Source of the DNA: Pseudomonas laurylsulfatiphila
GTDB lineage: Bacteria; Pseudomonadota; Gammaproteobacteria; Pseudomonadales; Pseudomonadaceae
Assembly: GCF_002934665.1 (NCBI RefSeq)
Contig: NZ_NIRS01000003.1
Span: 558,001-622,000, forward strand
DNA: 64,000 nucleotides
Reading direction: 5' to 3'
The notes beneath the pieces were generated by a model. It was not told the origin of the DNA and did not search any database. It saw only the letters and a list, made by a program, of their open reading frames with translations. This document shows positions 1-12,108 of this stretch, one piece after another. Each line of letters begins with the position of its first letter. The stretch's first letter is position 1. A program made the position numbers and the translations under genes.

Positions 1-1
1 C

Positions 2-31
2 AAAAGGCCCATCTTCGGATGGGCCTTTTTT
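2..31. terminator. Bidirectional rho-independent terminator
   Basis: A 12-bp stem (AAAAGGCCCATC) closes on a TTCG tetraloop and is followed by a T run on the + strand; the A run on the left gives a T run on the other strand. It probably ends a + strand gene lying just left of the window and may also stop leftward readthrough from the channel gene. Confidence 0.85.
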
Positions 32-44
32 GTTGTCCGCGCAT

Positions 45-65
45 ATTGTTCAATTATTGAACAAT
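45..65. repeat. Perfect 21-bp AT-rich palindrome
   Basis: ATTGTTCAA-TTA-TTGAACAAT has perfect 9-bp arms around a 3-bp centre. It has no T run, so it looks more like a protein-binding site than a terminator. It lies between a terminator and the end of a leftward gene, where no promoter is expected from what is visible. A second hairpin (about 72-100, arms ACATGCCTGAC/GTCAGGCATGT) lies between it and the channel stop codon and may be a processed 3' end. Confidence 0.4.
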
Positions 66-112
66 CGCCCTACATGCCTGACCGAAAAGTCAGGCATGTA
101 TGACAAGGTCTA

Positions 113-955
113 TCACTGCACTGCGGACTCCTGAACCACGCGAATAACCCGCTGTGGAAATGGAATATCGATGCCAGCCTCTCTCAAACGATCACGGGAC
201 AGTTCGTTGAACATGAACATCACATCCCAATAATCCGCTGTCTTCACCCAGACACGCAGGGAAACAGTGATAGAACTGTCACCCAATGTCGAAATGACTG
301 CCTGAGGTGCCGGGTCAGTCAATACACGCGGATCCTTGGCCAACTCCAGCAACACTTGCCGGGCTTTTTGCAAGTCCGCTTCATAATCGACGCCTACATC
401 AAACACCACTTTGCGGGTCGGCTGGCGATTGGTGTTGGTGATAATGCCGTTCGACAGATTACCGTTAGGCACGATGATGGTCTTGTTGTCACCGGTGCGC
501 AGTACGGTATGGAAAATCTGGATGCTGTCGACGGTGCCGGCAACCCCCTGAGCTTCGATCCAGTCACCGATACGAAACGGACGGAACAGCAAAATCAACA
601 CGCCGCCGGCGAAGTTCGCCAGGCTGCCCTGCAAAGCCAGGCCAATGGCCAGGCCCGCCGCACCAATCGCCGCCACAAACGAAGTGGTTTCCACACCGAT
701 CATCGAGGCCACGCTGACGACCAGCAGGATCTTGAGGATGATGTTCGCCAGGCTGCTGATAAAACCCTGCAACGCCAGGTCGGCATTGCGCAATGCAATC
801 AGACCGCCGAGCTTTTTCGTGACTTTGTTGATCAGCCACCAGCCGATGGCCAGGGTGATGACCGCCAGCAGTACGCGACTGCCGTATTCCATGATCATCG
901 GGATCCAGGTTTGGGATACCTTGACCAGGTTGTCTACCTCAGCGCTTAAGTCCAT
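113..955 (-). CDS. Small-conductance mechanosensitive channel (MscS family)
   Basis: This 280-residue inner-membrane protein has the MscS layout: a short N-terminal periplasmic stretch, three hydrophobic helices in about the first 115 residues, then the soluble beta domain and the C-terminal alpha/beta domain. The third helix is Gly/Ala-patterned (AAIGAAGLAIGLALQGSLAN), the pore-lining signature of the family. The motif FRIGDWIEA that follows is the start of the MscS beta domain, and IVPNGNLSNGIITN is also typical. Length matches E. coli MscS (286). The start ATG is preceded by AGGAGA. It should open under membrane tension to release solutes on hypo-osmotic shock. Transcription is divergent from nothing visible; the yajQ terminator lies just upstream of it. 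Confidence 0.92.
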   Translation of the reverse strand: MDLSAEVDNLVKVSQTWIPMIMEYGSRVLLAVITLAIGWWLINKVTKKLGGLIALRNADLALQGFISSLANIILKILLVVSVASMIGVETTSFVAAIGAAGLAIGLALQGSLANFAGGVLILLFRPFRIGDWIEAQGVAGTVDSIQIFHTVLRTGDNKTIIVPNGNLSNGIITNTNRQPTRKVVFDVGVDYEADLQKARQVLLELAKDPRVLTDPAPQAVISTLGDSSITVSLRVWVKTADYWDVMFMFNELSRDRLREAGIDIPFPQRVIRVVQESAVQ

Positions 956-991
956 CTACTTTCTCCTGTTTTCCGGCTATGCGGCATGCGT

Positions 992-1043
992 AAAAAAAAG
1001 CGGCAGAAAGATCGAACCGCGACGGGTTCAATCGTTTCTGCCG
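992..1043 (-). terminator. Terminator downstream of yajQ
   Basis: Read on the minus strand, CGGCAGAAA...TTTCTGCCG forms a long imperfect stem (inner part GATTGAACC/GGTTCGATC) followed by eight T residues. It separates yajQ from the channel gene, so the two are probably separate transcription units. Confidence 0.8.
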
Positions 1044-1093
1044 TTGCTCGGGCCTCCGACGTCACAAACGCCAAGAGGTTCCCGCTTTCAAGG

Positions 1094-1579
1094 TCAGTCG
1101 CGGAAGTTGTTGAACTGCAGCGGCATACCGAACTCCTTGGCCCGCAGCACAGCAATGGCTTCTTGCAGGTCATCACGCTTCTTGCCGGTAATACGAACCT
1201 GCTCGCCCTGAATGGCCGCCTGGACCTTGAGCTTGGCATCTTTGACGTGAGCGACGATTTTCTTCGCCAGTTCCTTGTCGATGCCTTCCTTGAGGACGGC
1301 TTCCTGCTTCATCAGCTTGCCCGACGCGAAGGCATCCTTGACTTCGAGGCACTGCACGTCGATTTTGCGCTTGACCAGAGCCAGCTTGAGGATCTCAATC
1401 ATCGCTTCGAGCTGGAAATCCGCTTCCGCGGTCAGGTTGACGGTCAGGTCTTTTTCCTTGAACTCGAAGCTGCCTTTGCCTTTCAGGTCATAACGACGAT
1501 CGAGTTCCTTGACGGCGTTCTCGACCGCGTTGGTGACTTCGTGTTTGTCCAGTTCGGATACCACGTCGAACGACGGCAT
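1094..1579 (-). CDS. yajQ: YajQ family nucleotide/cyclic-di-GMP-binding protein
   Basis: A 161-residue cytoplasmic protein beginning [19 protein letters not shown], which is the highly conserved YajQ N-terminus, and containing the family block RRYDLKG. Length equals the usual 160-163. The fold is two ferredoxin-like domains. Family members bind nucleic acid, and homologues in Xanthomonas and Pseudomonas bind cyclic di-GMP and affect transcription; that role here is by homology only. A good SD (GGAGAG) lies 6 nt before the ATG. It is divergent from panE, with 135 bp between the two starts, and is followed by its own terminator. Confidence 0.93.
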   Translation of the reverse strand: MPSFDVVSELDKHEVTNAVENAVKELDRRYDLKGKGSFEFKEKDLTVNLTAEADFQLEAMIEILKLALVKRKIDVQCLEVKDAFASGKLMKQEAVLKEGIDKELAKKIVAHVKDAKLKVQAAIQGEQVRITGKKRDDLQEAIAVLRAKEFGMPLQFNNFRD

Positions 1580-1678
1580 GTAATCTCTCCAAATTTAAAG
1601 GCGCACCGATGGAGCGCGCCTGGCTTGCGGTTAAAATCCGCGCTGATTATAACGGGTCTTTCCCATCATTCACTGTGA

Positions 1679-2632
<954 letters not shown>

Positions 2633-2668
2633 GCAGCGGCTACGCTGGCCACTTGTTCCTTGTTTGCG

Positions 2669-4714
2669 ATGAATCCAATGCCATTGCGCCAGCGCCTTGA
2701 AAACCTGCCCGTCGGCCAGAAACTGCTGGCCGCCCTGCTGGTACTGATGGTCACCGTCCTGCTGGTTGCCAACCTGACCTTTATCAGCGCCGCGTACTAC
2801 ATCTCCCAGGAAAGCATGGCGCCCCAGGCCCTGCAGACCATCGGCCGGCTGGTATCCAACCCGAGCCTGGCCTCCGAAGCCCTGGCGTCACCGCAAAGCG
2901 CCGAGCGCCTGCTGAATGAACTCAACAGCTATTCGCCGTTGCGCGCGGCAGCCCTGTATGACGAAAAGGGTGAGCGATTGGCGCAATTGCAGCATGGCGA
3001 CAACCTGGAGCTGCCCAAGCGTTTCCGGCATATCGAAGACTGGCAGGCCACCGAGTTTCGCACCAATCAAGTCATCACCCTGCCCCGCCCCGGCGCGGCA
3101 CCGGGACACTTGCTGCTGGTCGCCAGCAGTGAACTGCCAGTGGCGTTCTACACGGGGACCCTGACGGCCAGCCTAGGCATTCTGATCTTCAGCGTGCTGT
3201 TGTGGCTGATCATTGCCCGCCAGATCAAGCGCCTGATCACCCGGCCGATCCACCAGCTCGAAGAGTTGTCGCGACAGGTCACCCGTGAAGAAAACTACGC
3301 ACTGCGCGCTTCGCGAGGAAACCACGATGAAATCGGCAGCCTCGCCGAGGCGTTCAACACCATGCTCTCGCGGATCGAAGCCAGGGAGCAGCAACTCAAG
3401 CGGGCTCGGGACGACTCCCAGGCCGCTTACGACCAGGCCCAGGGCCTGGCGGAAGAAACCCGTCATACCAACCGCAAGCTGGAGCTTGAAGTCCAGGTGC
3501 GCAGCAAGATCGAGAAAAAGCTCACCGGCTTCCAGAACTACCTCAACAGCATCATTGACTCCATGCCGTCGGCGCTGATCGCCCTCGACGAACAGCTCTA
3601 CGTGACTCAATGGAACCAGGAAGCCAGCGCCCTGTCCGGCACACGCCTGGATGAAGCCCTGAACCAGCCCATCTTCCTCGCCTTCGAACCGCTCAAGCCG
3701 TTCTTGCCGCAACTCAAGGAAACGGTCGAACAGCATACGGTGGCCAAAATCGAACGTGTTACCTGGATAAAGGACGACGAGCCCCGCCACTACGCCCTGA
3801 CGTTCTATCCGCTGATGGGCGGTGCCGGCCGTGGCGTAGTGATCCGGATCGACGACATCACCCAGCGCCTGTCCCTGGAAGAAATGATGGTGCAGTCGGA
3901 GAAAATGCTGTCGGTAGGCGGTCTTGCCGCCGGCATGGCCCACGAGATCAACAACCCGCTGGGTGCGATCCTGCACAACGTGCAAAACATTCGCCGACGC
4001 CTGTCCCCCGACCTGCCGAAAAACCTTGAAGTGGCCGAACAGGCCGGCATCGAACTGGCGACGGTCAATCAGTATCTGAAAATCCGCGAAGTTCCACAGT
4101 TGCTCGATGGCATCCAGCAGGCCGGTGCCCGGGCCGCCAAAATCGTCACCCACATGCTCAGTTTCAGCCGTCGCAGCACCCGCCAGATGGCCCCGTGCGA
4201 TCTGCCCGCCCTGATTGATCAGGCGGTGGAAATCGCCGGCAACGATTTCGACCTGGCGATCGGCTTCGACTTCAAGGGCCAGGCCATCATTCGTCAATTC
4301 GACACGGCGCTGGGCCCGGTCCCCGGCACCGCCAACGAACTGGAGCAAGTACTGCTCAACCTGTTGAAAAACGCTGCGCAAGCCATTCACCAGCGCGAAG
4401 ACGACAGCGAGCCGGGGCGGATCATTCTGCGCACCCGGCTGAACCCGCCGTGGGCGGAAATCCAGGTCGAGGACAACGGCATCGGCATGAGTGAAAGCGT
4501 GCGCAAACGGACCTTCGAACCCTTCTTCACCACCAAGGAAATCGGCCAGGGCACCGGCCTTGGGCTGTCGGTGTCGTACTTCATCATCACCAATAACCAC
4601 AAGGGGCAGATGGAAGTGCAATCGACCCTGGGCCAAGGCACTTGCTTCACCTTGCGCCTGCCCCTGGCGAGCACAACACCTGTCGCGCAAGAACTCAATC
4701 TGCTATCGAGGTAA
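2669..4714 (+). CDS. Membrane sensor histidine kinase (HAMP-PAS-HisKA-HATPase)
   Basis: The 681-residue protein has a first membrane helix at about 17-42, a periplasmic sensor region of about 125 residues, a second helix at about 169-187, a HAMP linker, a coiled-coil, a PAS domain at about 300-400 and a kinase core. The H-box is AAGMAHEINNPL with phospho-acceptor His425; the N-box is NLLKNAAQAI, then DNGIGM and GTGLGLSVSY. An insert of about 40 residues rich in charged positions follows the H-box helix. The frame stays open to a TTG at 2660, but ATG 2669 is a better start. No response regulator is adjacent: panE lies upstream and the adenosyltransferase starts 3 bp after the stop. Signal unknown. 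Confidence 0.85.
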   Translation: MNPMPLRQRLENLPVGQKLLAALLVLMVTVLLVANLTFISAAYYISQESMAPQALQTIGRLVSNPSLASEALASPQSAERLLNELNSYSPLRAAALYDEKGERLAQLQHGDNLELPKRFRHIEDWQATEFRTNQVITLPRPGAAPGHLLLVASSELPVAFYTGTLTASLGILIFSVLLWLIIARQIKRLITRPIHQLEELSRQVTREENYALRASRGNHDEIGSLAEAFNTMLSRIEAREQQLKRARDDSQAAYDQAQGLAEETRHTNRKLELEVQVRSKIEKKLTGFQNYLNSIIDSMPSALIALDEQLYVTQWNQEASALSGTRLDEALNQPIFLAFEPLKPFLPQLKETVEQHTVAKIERVTWIKDDEPRHYALTFYPLMGGAGRGVVIRIDDITQRLSLEEMMVQSEKMLSVGGLAAGMAHEINNPLGAILHNVQNIRRRLSPDLPKNLEVAEQAGIELATVNQYLKIREVPQLLDGIQQAGARAAKIVTHMLSFSRRSTRQMAPCDLPALIDQAVEIAGNDFDLAIGFDFKGQAIIRQFDTALGPVPGTANELEQVLLNLLKNAAQAIHQREDDSEPGRIILRTRLNPPWAEIQVEDNGIGMSESVRKRTFEPFFTTKEIGQGTGLGLSVSYFIITNNHKGQMEVQSTLGQGTCFTLRLPLASTTPVAQELNLLSR

Positions 4715-4716
4715 CC

Positions 4717-5298
4717 ATGGGCTTTCGTTTGTCGAAGATTTACACCCGCACTGGCGACAAAGGCGAGACCGGGCTGGGCGATGGCCGTCGCGTCCCCAAG
4801 GATCACCCACGGATCGAGGCCATTGGCGAAGTCGATACGCTCAACAGTCAGGTGGGCGTGTTGCTGGCCGGGTTGGCGGCACAAACGGATACTTTTGCAG
4901 GCTTGCAGGAGGTGATCGAGGTTTTGGCGCCTTGCCAGCATCGCTTGTTTGATCTGGGCGGTGAGCTGGCAATGCCGGTGTATCAGGCGTTGAATGCAGC
5001 GGAAATCGAGCGCCTGGAAGCGGCGATCGATGTGTGGAATGAAGAGCTGGGACCACTGGAAAACTTCATCTTGCCCGGCGGTTCAGCGCTGATTGCCCAG
5101 GCGCATGTTTGCCGTAGTCTGGCGCGCAGTGCCGAGCGGCGGTGTCAGCAATTGAACGCGATTGAGCCGTTGGCCGGGGTTGGCCTGGCGTACATCAATC
5201 GGTTGTCGGATTTGTTGTTTGTGGTGGCGCGGCTAATTGCCAAGCGTCAGGGCGTGGCCGAGATTCTTTGGCAGCCTGCGGCGAAGCCTGAGGTTTAG
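4717..5298 (+). CDS. PduO-type ATP:cob(I)alamin adenosyltransferase
   Basis: A 193-residue cytoplasmic enzyme that transfers the adenosyl group of ATP to cob(I)alamin to make coenzyme B12. The N-terminal IYTRTGDKGETGLGDG is the ATP-binding signature of the PduO/MMAB family, and the later CRSLARSAERRCQQL is the conserved arginine-rich helix. The frame is open further upstream inside the kinase gene, but ATG 4717, three bases after the kinase stop, aligns with the family start and is preceded by GAGG. It is therefore probably translationally coupled to the kinase. An REP doublet follows. Confidence 0.92.
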   Translation: MGFRLSKIYTRTGDKGETGLGDGRRVPKDHPRIEAIGEVDTLNSQVGVLLAGLAAQTDTFAGLQEVIEVLAPCQHRLFDLGGELAMPVYQALNAAEIERLEAAIDVWNEELGPLENFILPGGSALIAQAHVCRSLARSAERRCQQLNAIEPLAGVGLAYINRLSDLLFVVARLIAKRQGVAEILWQPAAKPEV

Positions 5299-5319
5299 CC
5301 GGCGCCTGTCAGGCCCTCA

Positions 5320-5390
5320 TCGCGAGCAGGCTCGCTCCCACAGTGGATTTGTGGCGCACACAAAACCTGTGGGAGCGAGCCTGCTCGCGA
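5320..5390. repeat. REP doublet (family A)
   Basis: Two 24-bp arms (TCGCGAGCAGGCTCGCTCCC.. and its exact complement) face each other across 23 bp, giving a hairpin between two convergent genes. The same core recurs at 7049, 12000, 15683, 31445 and 58442. This is a typical pseudomonad REP/REPIN element. Confidence 0.85.
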
Positions 5391-5415
5391 AGGCGTCAGA
5401 AGCTACAGCACAGAA

Positions 5416-6360
5416 TCAGGCCTCAGGCCAGAATGCCCGAATCCCCGCCACACCCTGCGCACCCGCCGCCCAGGCTTTCTCGACCTCGGCCGGGCCAACA
5501 CCACCCAGCAGGAACACCGGCTTACTGAAGCCCTCGATCAAGCTCGACGCCTGCTCCCAACCCAACGGCTCCGCGCCAGGATGCGTCAGAGTGGGTTGAA
5601 CCGGCGACAGGGTCACGAAATCCACGCCCATCTGTTCGGCCAGCGCCAGCTCTTCAGCGTTATGGCACGAGGCCGCCAGCCAGCGCGATGCCGGTAGCGG
5701 TCGACCAGCCGCTGCGTATTTGCGCAACTGCGCCGAAGTGATGTGCCAACCCGCGGACGGGAAATCGCCCAACCACTCGAACGGCCCCTTGATCATCAAT
5801 TGTGCCTTGCCGGCACACAGGCCCACCGCATCGACAGCCAGGTCGCGATACTTGGGGTCGTAACCGTTCGGTGCGCGCAACTGGATCAGCTTGATACCAC
5901 CGGCAATGGCCTTCTGGATGCCACGCAACAACGCCGGAGTTTCCAGATCTTCCGGGGTAATCAGGTACTGCGATGACAATCGGGCCGCCGCGACGATCGG
6001 CTGATTGGCCGCCGGGAACTCGTAACCCGACAGATCCCGGGGCGACACCCAGGCCAGCGGTTGGCCTTCGGCGCCATGGGGCTCGCCGCTAAACGCCGAG
6101 ACTTCCCAGACATCCAGCAACACCTGTTTGTCCGGGTAATCGTGCCGAACCTTGATCAGCGGGCGCGCCGCGTCGACCACGATGCCCAGCTCTTCATGGA
6201 GCTCGCGGGCCAGTGCGGTTTCGACCGACTCGTCGGCCTCGACCTTGCCCCCGGGAAACTCCCACAGGCCGCCCTGGTGCTGTGAATCGGCACGGCGGGC
6301 GATCAGGATCTGGCCACTGCCATCGCGGATGACGGCGGCGGCGACATGGACTCGCTTCAC
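5416..6360 (-). CDS. Nudix hydrolase fused to a thiamine-phosphate-synthase-like domain
   Basis: A 314-residue two-domain protein. Residues 1-130 form a MutT-type Nudix domain; the Nudix box is at about 37-60 (GGKVEADESVETALARELHE then ELGI), with all acidic metal ligands present. Such domains hydrolyse oxidised nucleotides like 8-oxo-dGTP. Residues about 135-314 resemble ThiE/TenI TIM-barrel proteins (HITSAQLR, FVTLSPVQPT, GGVGPAEV). The fusion is common in Pseudomonas and usually annotated as a Nudix protein; what the ThiE-like half does is unknown. The start is a GTG at 6360 overlapping the GST stop (GTGA), which implies translational coupling. Upstream in-frame codons lie inside the GST gene. 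Confidence 0.88.
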   Translation of the reverse strand: MKRVHVAAAVIRDGSGQILIARRADSQHQGGLWEFPGGKVEADESVETALARELHEELGIVVDAARPLIKVRHDYPDKQVLLDVWEVSAFSGEPHGAEGQPLAWVSPRDLSGYEFPAANQPIVAAARLSSQYLITPEDLETPALLRGIQKAIAGGIKLIQLRAPNGYDPKYRDLAVDAVGLCAGKAQLMIKGPFEWLGDFPSAGWHITSAQLRKYAAAGRPLPASRWLAASCHNAEELALAEQMGVDFVTLSPVQPTLTHPGAEPLGWEQASSLIEGFSKPVFLLGGVGPAEVEKAWAAGAQGVAGIRAFWPEA

Positions 6361-6989
6361 TTTTCCAACTCCTCCAGTCCGGCCTTCTGCCAGGCCTTGA
6401 ACGCCGGCCATTGGTAGAGGGTTTCAACATAGGCTTCGTCAGCCGCGGACAGCTTCACCCGATAGGTGCGCAGGCGCACGGCGATGGGTGCAAAGAACGC
6501 GTCGGCCAACGTGAGGCGGCCAAACAGGTACGGACCGCTCTCGGTCGCGACAGCACGGCACTCGGCCCACAGTGCCGACATGCGTTCTATGTCGCCCTGA
6601 ACGTCAGCCGGGACCGGCGACAAAGGGGCGTCATGGCTCAGGTCGAACGGCATGTTGCCACGCATGGCGAAGAATCCGCTGTGCATCTGCGCGCACGCCG
6701 AACGTGCCTGGGCACGGGCGGCGGTGTCTTTGGGCCACAGGTTCGCGTCGGGGAACCGTTCTGCCAGGTATTCGGCAATCGCCAGAGAGTCAGCGATGGT
6801 GCCGTGCTCGGTCTTCAGCAGCGGGACCTTCCCGGTCGGCGAATGCTTGAGCAGACGCTCGCGGGTGTCCGGCTGGTTCAGTTTGATCAGTTCTTCGGTG
6901 TAGGCCGCGCCGGTCAGATCCAGAGCCAGGGCGCCGCGCAGGGACCAGGAAGAAAGCAGTTTGTCGCCGATGATCAGGTGCAGGCTCAT
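6357..6989 (-). CDS. Glutathione S-transferase family protein
   Basis: A 210-residue protein with a thioredoxin-like N-terminal domain (LIIGDKLLSSWSLRGALAL, then the GSH-binding turn KVPLLKTEHGTIADSLAIAEYL with the expected cis-Pro and the D/S pair) and an all-helical C-terminal domain. Ser residues in SSWSLR sit where the catalytic Ser/Tyr is found. Cytosolic; the substrate cannot be told from sequence. Its stop overlaps the start of the Nudix-ThiE gene by 2 bases, so the two form an operon. Confidence 0.88.
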   Translation of the reverse strand: MSLHLIIGDKLLSSWSLRGALALDLTGAAYTEELIKLNQPDTRERLLKHSPTGKVPLLKTEHGTIADSLAIAEYLAERFPDANLWPKDTAARAQARSACAQMHSGFFAMRGNMPFDLSHDAPLSPVPADVQGDIERMSALWAECRAVATESGPYLFGRLTLADAFFAPIAVRLRTYRVKLSAADEAYVETLYQWPAFKAWQKAGLEELEK

Positions 6990-7048
6990 GTTCGGGACCT
7001 TTTGATGAGGGGGGACAGGCCAAAATCTCTAGCGTCTGGTCATCCGTC

Positions 7049-7137
7049 ATCGCGGGCAAGCCCGCTCCCACAGGTTCAGCGGCGTACACAAAGGTTGTGT
7101 TCAACGCGGTCACTGTGGGAGCGGGCTTGCCCGCGAT
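7049..7137. repeat. REP doublet (family A)
   Basis: Inverted 25-bp arms (ATCGCGGGCAAGCCCGCTCC.. and complement) separated by 39 bp, between the GST start and the argJ stop. It may also protect the 3' end of the argJ transcript, since no separate T-rich terminator is visible there. Confidence 0.85.
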
Positions 7138-7152
7138 CGGGTCGACCCGATC

Positions 7153-8370
7153 TTACGTACGGTACTCGGCGTTGATCTTCACGTACTCGTGGGACAGGTC
7201 GGTGGTCCAGATGGTTTCGCTGCAATCGCCACGACCCAGCTCGATACGAATGGTGATTTCTTCCTGCTGCATCACCGCCGCGCCCTGGGCTTCGGTGTAG
7301 GTCGCGGCGCGCGCGCCACGGCTGGCAATGCACACGTCACCGAGGAACACGTCGATCTTGCTGACGTCCAGGTTCGGCACACCGGCACGGCCAACGGCGG
7401 CCAGGATACGGCCCCAGTTCGGATCGGAAGCAAACAACGCGGTCTTGATCAGCGGCGAGTGAGCCACGGTGTAGCCGACATCCAGGCACTCCTGGTGATT
7501 GCCGCCGCCGTTGACTTCAACGGTCACGAACTTGGTCGCGCCTTCGCCGTCGCGAACGATGGCCTGGGCCACGTCCATGCACACTTCGAACACCGCCTGC
7601 TTCAACTTGGCGAACAGTTCGCCCTCGGCGCGGGTGATTTCCGGCAGCGCAGCCTGACCGGTGGCGATCAGCATGCAGCAGTCGTTGGTCGACGTATCGC
7701 CATCGATGGTGATGCGGTTGAACGACTTGTTGGCGCCATCGAGCATCAGGTTTTGCAACACATCGCGGGAGACTTTGGCGTCGGTCGCGATGTAACCGAG
7801 CATGGTCGCCATGTTCGGGCGAATCATGCCGGCGCCTTTGCTGATGCCAGTCACGGTGACGGTCACGCCGTCGTGCTGGAACTGACGGCTGGCACCTTTG
7901 GGCAGGGTGTCGGTGGTCATGATGCCGGTGGCGGCAGCTTCCCAGTTGTGGATCGACAGGTCGTCAAGGGCCGCTTGCAGCGCGCCTTCGATTTTCTCCA
8001 CAGGCAACGGTTCGCCGATCACACCGGTGGAGTACGGCAGCACCTGGCTGGCATCGACACCGGTCAGTTCGGCCAGTTTGGCGCAAGTGCGTTCGGCGGC
8101 GGCCAGGCCTGGCTCGCCGGTACCGGCGTTGGCATTGCCGGTGTTGGTCAGCAGGTAACGCACAGGGCCTTGTACGCGCTGCTTGGCCAGGATCACCGGG
8201 GCGGCGCAAAAGGCGTTCAGGGTGAACACGCCGGCTACCGTGGAGCCTTCAACACAGCGCATGACCACAACATCCTTGCGCCCCGGGCGCTTGATGCCAG
8301 CCGAGGCGATACCGAGTTCAAAACCGGCAACCGGGTGCAACGTTGGCAAAGGACCAAGACCAACAGCCAT
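7153..8370 (-). CDS. argJ: Bifunctional ornithine acetyltransferase / N-acetylglutamate synthase
   Basis: A 405-residue enzyme of the arginine pathway that recycles the acetyl group from N-acetylornithine to glutamate. The self-cleavage motif is intact: [14 protein letters not shown], where cleavage between Ala188 and Thr189 makes alpha and beta chains and frees the nucleophilic Thr189. The oxyanion-hole region [11 protein letters not shown] and the C-terminal GRAGVPNLD and [15 protein letters not shown] are also conserved. A clear SD (AAGGAG) precedes the ATG. It sits 120 bp downstream of the secA stop, beyond a terminator, and is probably transcribed from its own promoter in that gap. Confidence 0.96.
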   Translation of the reverse strand: MAVGLGPLPTLHPVAGFELGIASAGIKRPGRKDVVVMRCVEGSTVAGVFTLNAFCAAPVILAKQRVQGPVRYLLTNTGNANAGTGEPGLAAAERTCAKLAELTGVDASQVLPYSTGVIGEPLPVEKIEGALQAALDDLSIHNWEAAATGIMTTDTLPKGASRQFQHDGVTVTVTGISKGAGMIRPNMATMLGYIATDAKVSRDVLQNLMLDGANKSFNRITIDGDTSTNDCCMLIATGQAALPEITRAEGELFAKLKQAVFEVCMDVAQAIVRDGEGATKFVTVEVNGGGNHQECLDVGYTVAHSPLIKTALFASDPNWGRILAAVGRAGVPNLDVSKIDVFLGDVCIASRGARAATYTEAQGAAVMQQEEITIRIELGRGDCSETIWTTDLSHEYVKINAEYRT

Positions 8371-8430
8371 GAATGCGCTCCTTTATAAATGATGTCAGCA
8401 CCGTTTCAGGAAGACGGTGGTTCGAATGGT

Positions 8431-8463
8431 AAAACGCCGCGACGGCAGAAGCCGGTCGCGGCG
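8431..8463 (-). terminator. Terminator downstream of secA
   Basis: Read on the minus strand, CGCCGCGAC-N10-GTCGCGGCG is followed by TTTTA. It lies 28 bp after the secA stop and ends the secA transcript before argJ. Confidence 0.75.
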
Positions 8464-8490
8464 CGGGTATTTCAGCGATTGAAACGGGTT

Positions 8491-11226
<2,736 letters not shown>

Positions 11227-11533
11227 ATCGGCAGGATCTTCCACACTAAAGGGATGGAGGGCGGCCCCGTGAGTCGCCCGTGCAGCCCTCATGGCCGCAT
11301 GCGAACGAGCATTCTACCCGGAAACGGTGGTGAGGAAAGTGGCGATATTCCACGATGCTGGCACAGCGCTTTGACGGGGCTCACTTAAAATAGGGGCGTT
11401 TTGCTCAACTTCAAGCCGTTCAAGGCAGAAGTTAGTTGTTGATTTAATGGGTAAAGCACCCACAAAAGCAATGGGCGGGTGCATCCGGTGCTTTCTGCTA
11501 CCATGGCGCCTCTGTTACTTCAGGTGTCTGATC
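11227..11533. other. Divergent intergenic region between secA and dciA
   Basis: These 307 bp must hold the secA (leftward) and dciA (rightward) promoters. I see no RNA gene, no secM-like leader and no long palindrome. Frames that stay open across it on either strand have no credible start or codon pattern. Confidence 0.5.
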
Positions 11534-11992
11534 ATGGCATTTCGCCCACTTACGGCCAAAGTACCCGCCGTTCTATTACGCGAAGCCAAGCCGCTGAAAG
11601 CCATTCTGGGCCACGCTCAACGCCTGGGCCATTTGCAACGTTTGCTCGAAAGCCAATTGCAACCCGCCGCGCGCGAGCATTGCCACGTAGCGTCCTGGCG
11701 CGAAGGCAGTTTGTTGCTGATTGTCACCGACGGTCATTGGGCAACCCGCCTGCGCTACCAGCAGAAGCGCCTGCAGCGGCAACTGCAACTGTTCGACGAG
11801 TTTGCCAACTTGACGCGAATCCTGTTCAAGGTGCAGCCACCGACCGTCCAGCGGGGCGCGGTCGGGCATACCATGGATCTGTCGGACGATGCGGCCGCGA
11901 CCATCCAGGCTACGGCCGACGGGATCAGCGACCCGAATCTGCGGGCAGCGCTGGAGCGACTGGCGGCGCACTCCAAGACCAAAACCTCATAG
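11534..11992 (+). CDS. dciA: DciA-type helicase loader (DUF721)
   Basis: A 152-residue protein beginning MAFRPLTAKVPAVLL, with a central DUF721 block (HVASWREGSLLLIVTDGHWA, then RLRYQQKRL), which is the KH-like fold of DciA. DciA is the ancestral partner that loads the DnaB replicative helicase in bacteria lacking DnaC. Start chosen at ATG 11534, because the in-frame upstream codons do not match the family. Being divergent from secA is the common pseudomonad arrangement. An REP doublet follows the stop. Confidence 0.88.
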   Translation: MAFRPLTAKVPAVLLREAKPLKAILGHAQRLGHLQRLLESQLQPAAREHCHVASWREGSLLLIVTDGHWATRLRYQQKRLQRQLQLFDEFANLTRILFKVQPPTVQRGAVGHTMDLSDDAAATIQATADGISDPNLRAALERLAAHSKTKTS

Positions 11993-11999
11993 GCGCCCT

Positions 12000-12090
12000 C
12001 TGTGGGAGCGAGCCTGCTCGCGAAGGCGGCATAACATTCAACAATGATGTTGCCTGACACACCGATTCGCGAGCAGGCTCGCCCCCACAG
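12000..12090. repeat. REP doublet (family A)
   Basis: Arms of 25 bp (CTGTGGGAGCGAGCCTGCTC.. and complement, one mismatch) separated by 41 bp, between convergent dciA and the HerA-like gene. Confidence 0.85.
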
Positions 12091-12108
12091 TTAGATTGTG
12101 TCCACTCA

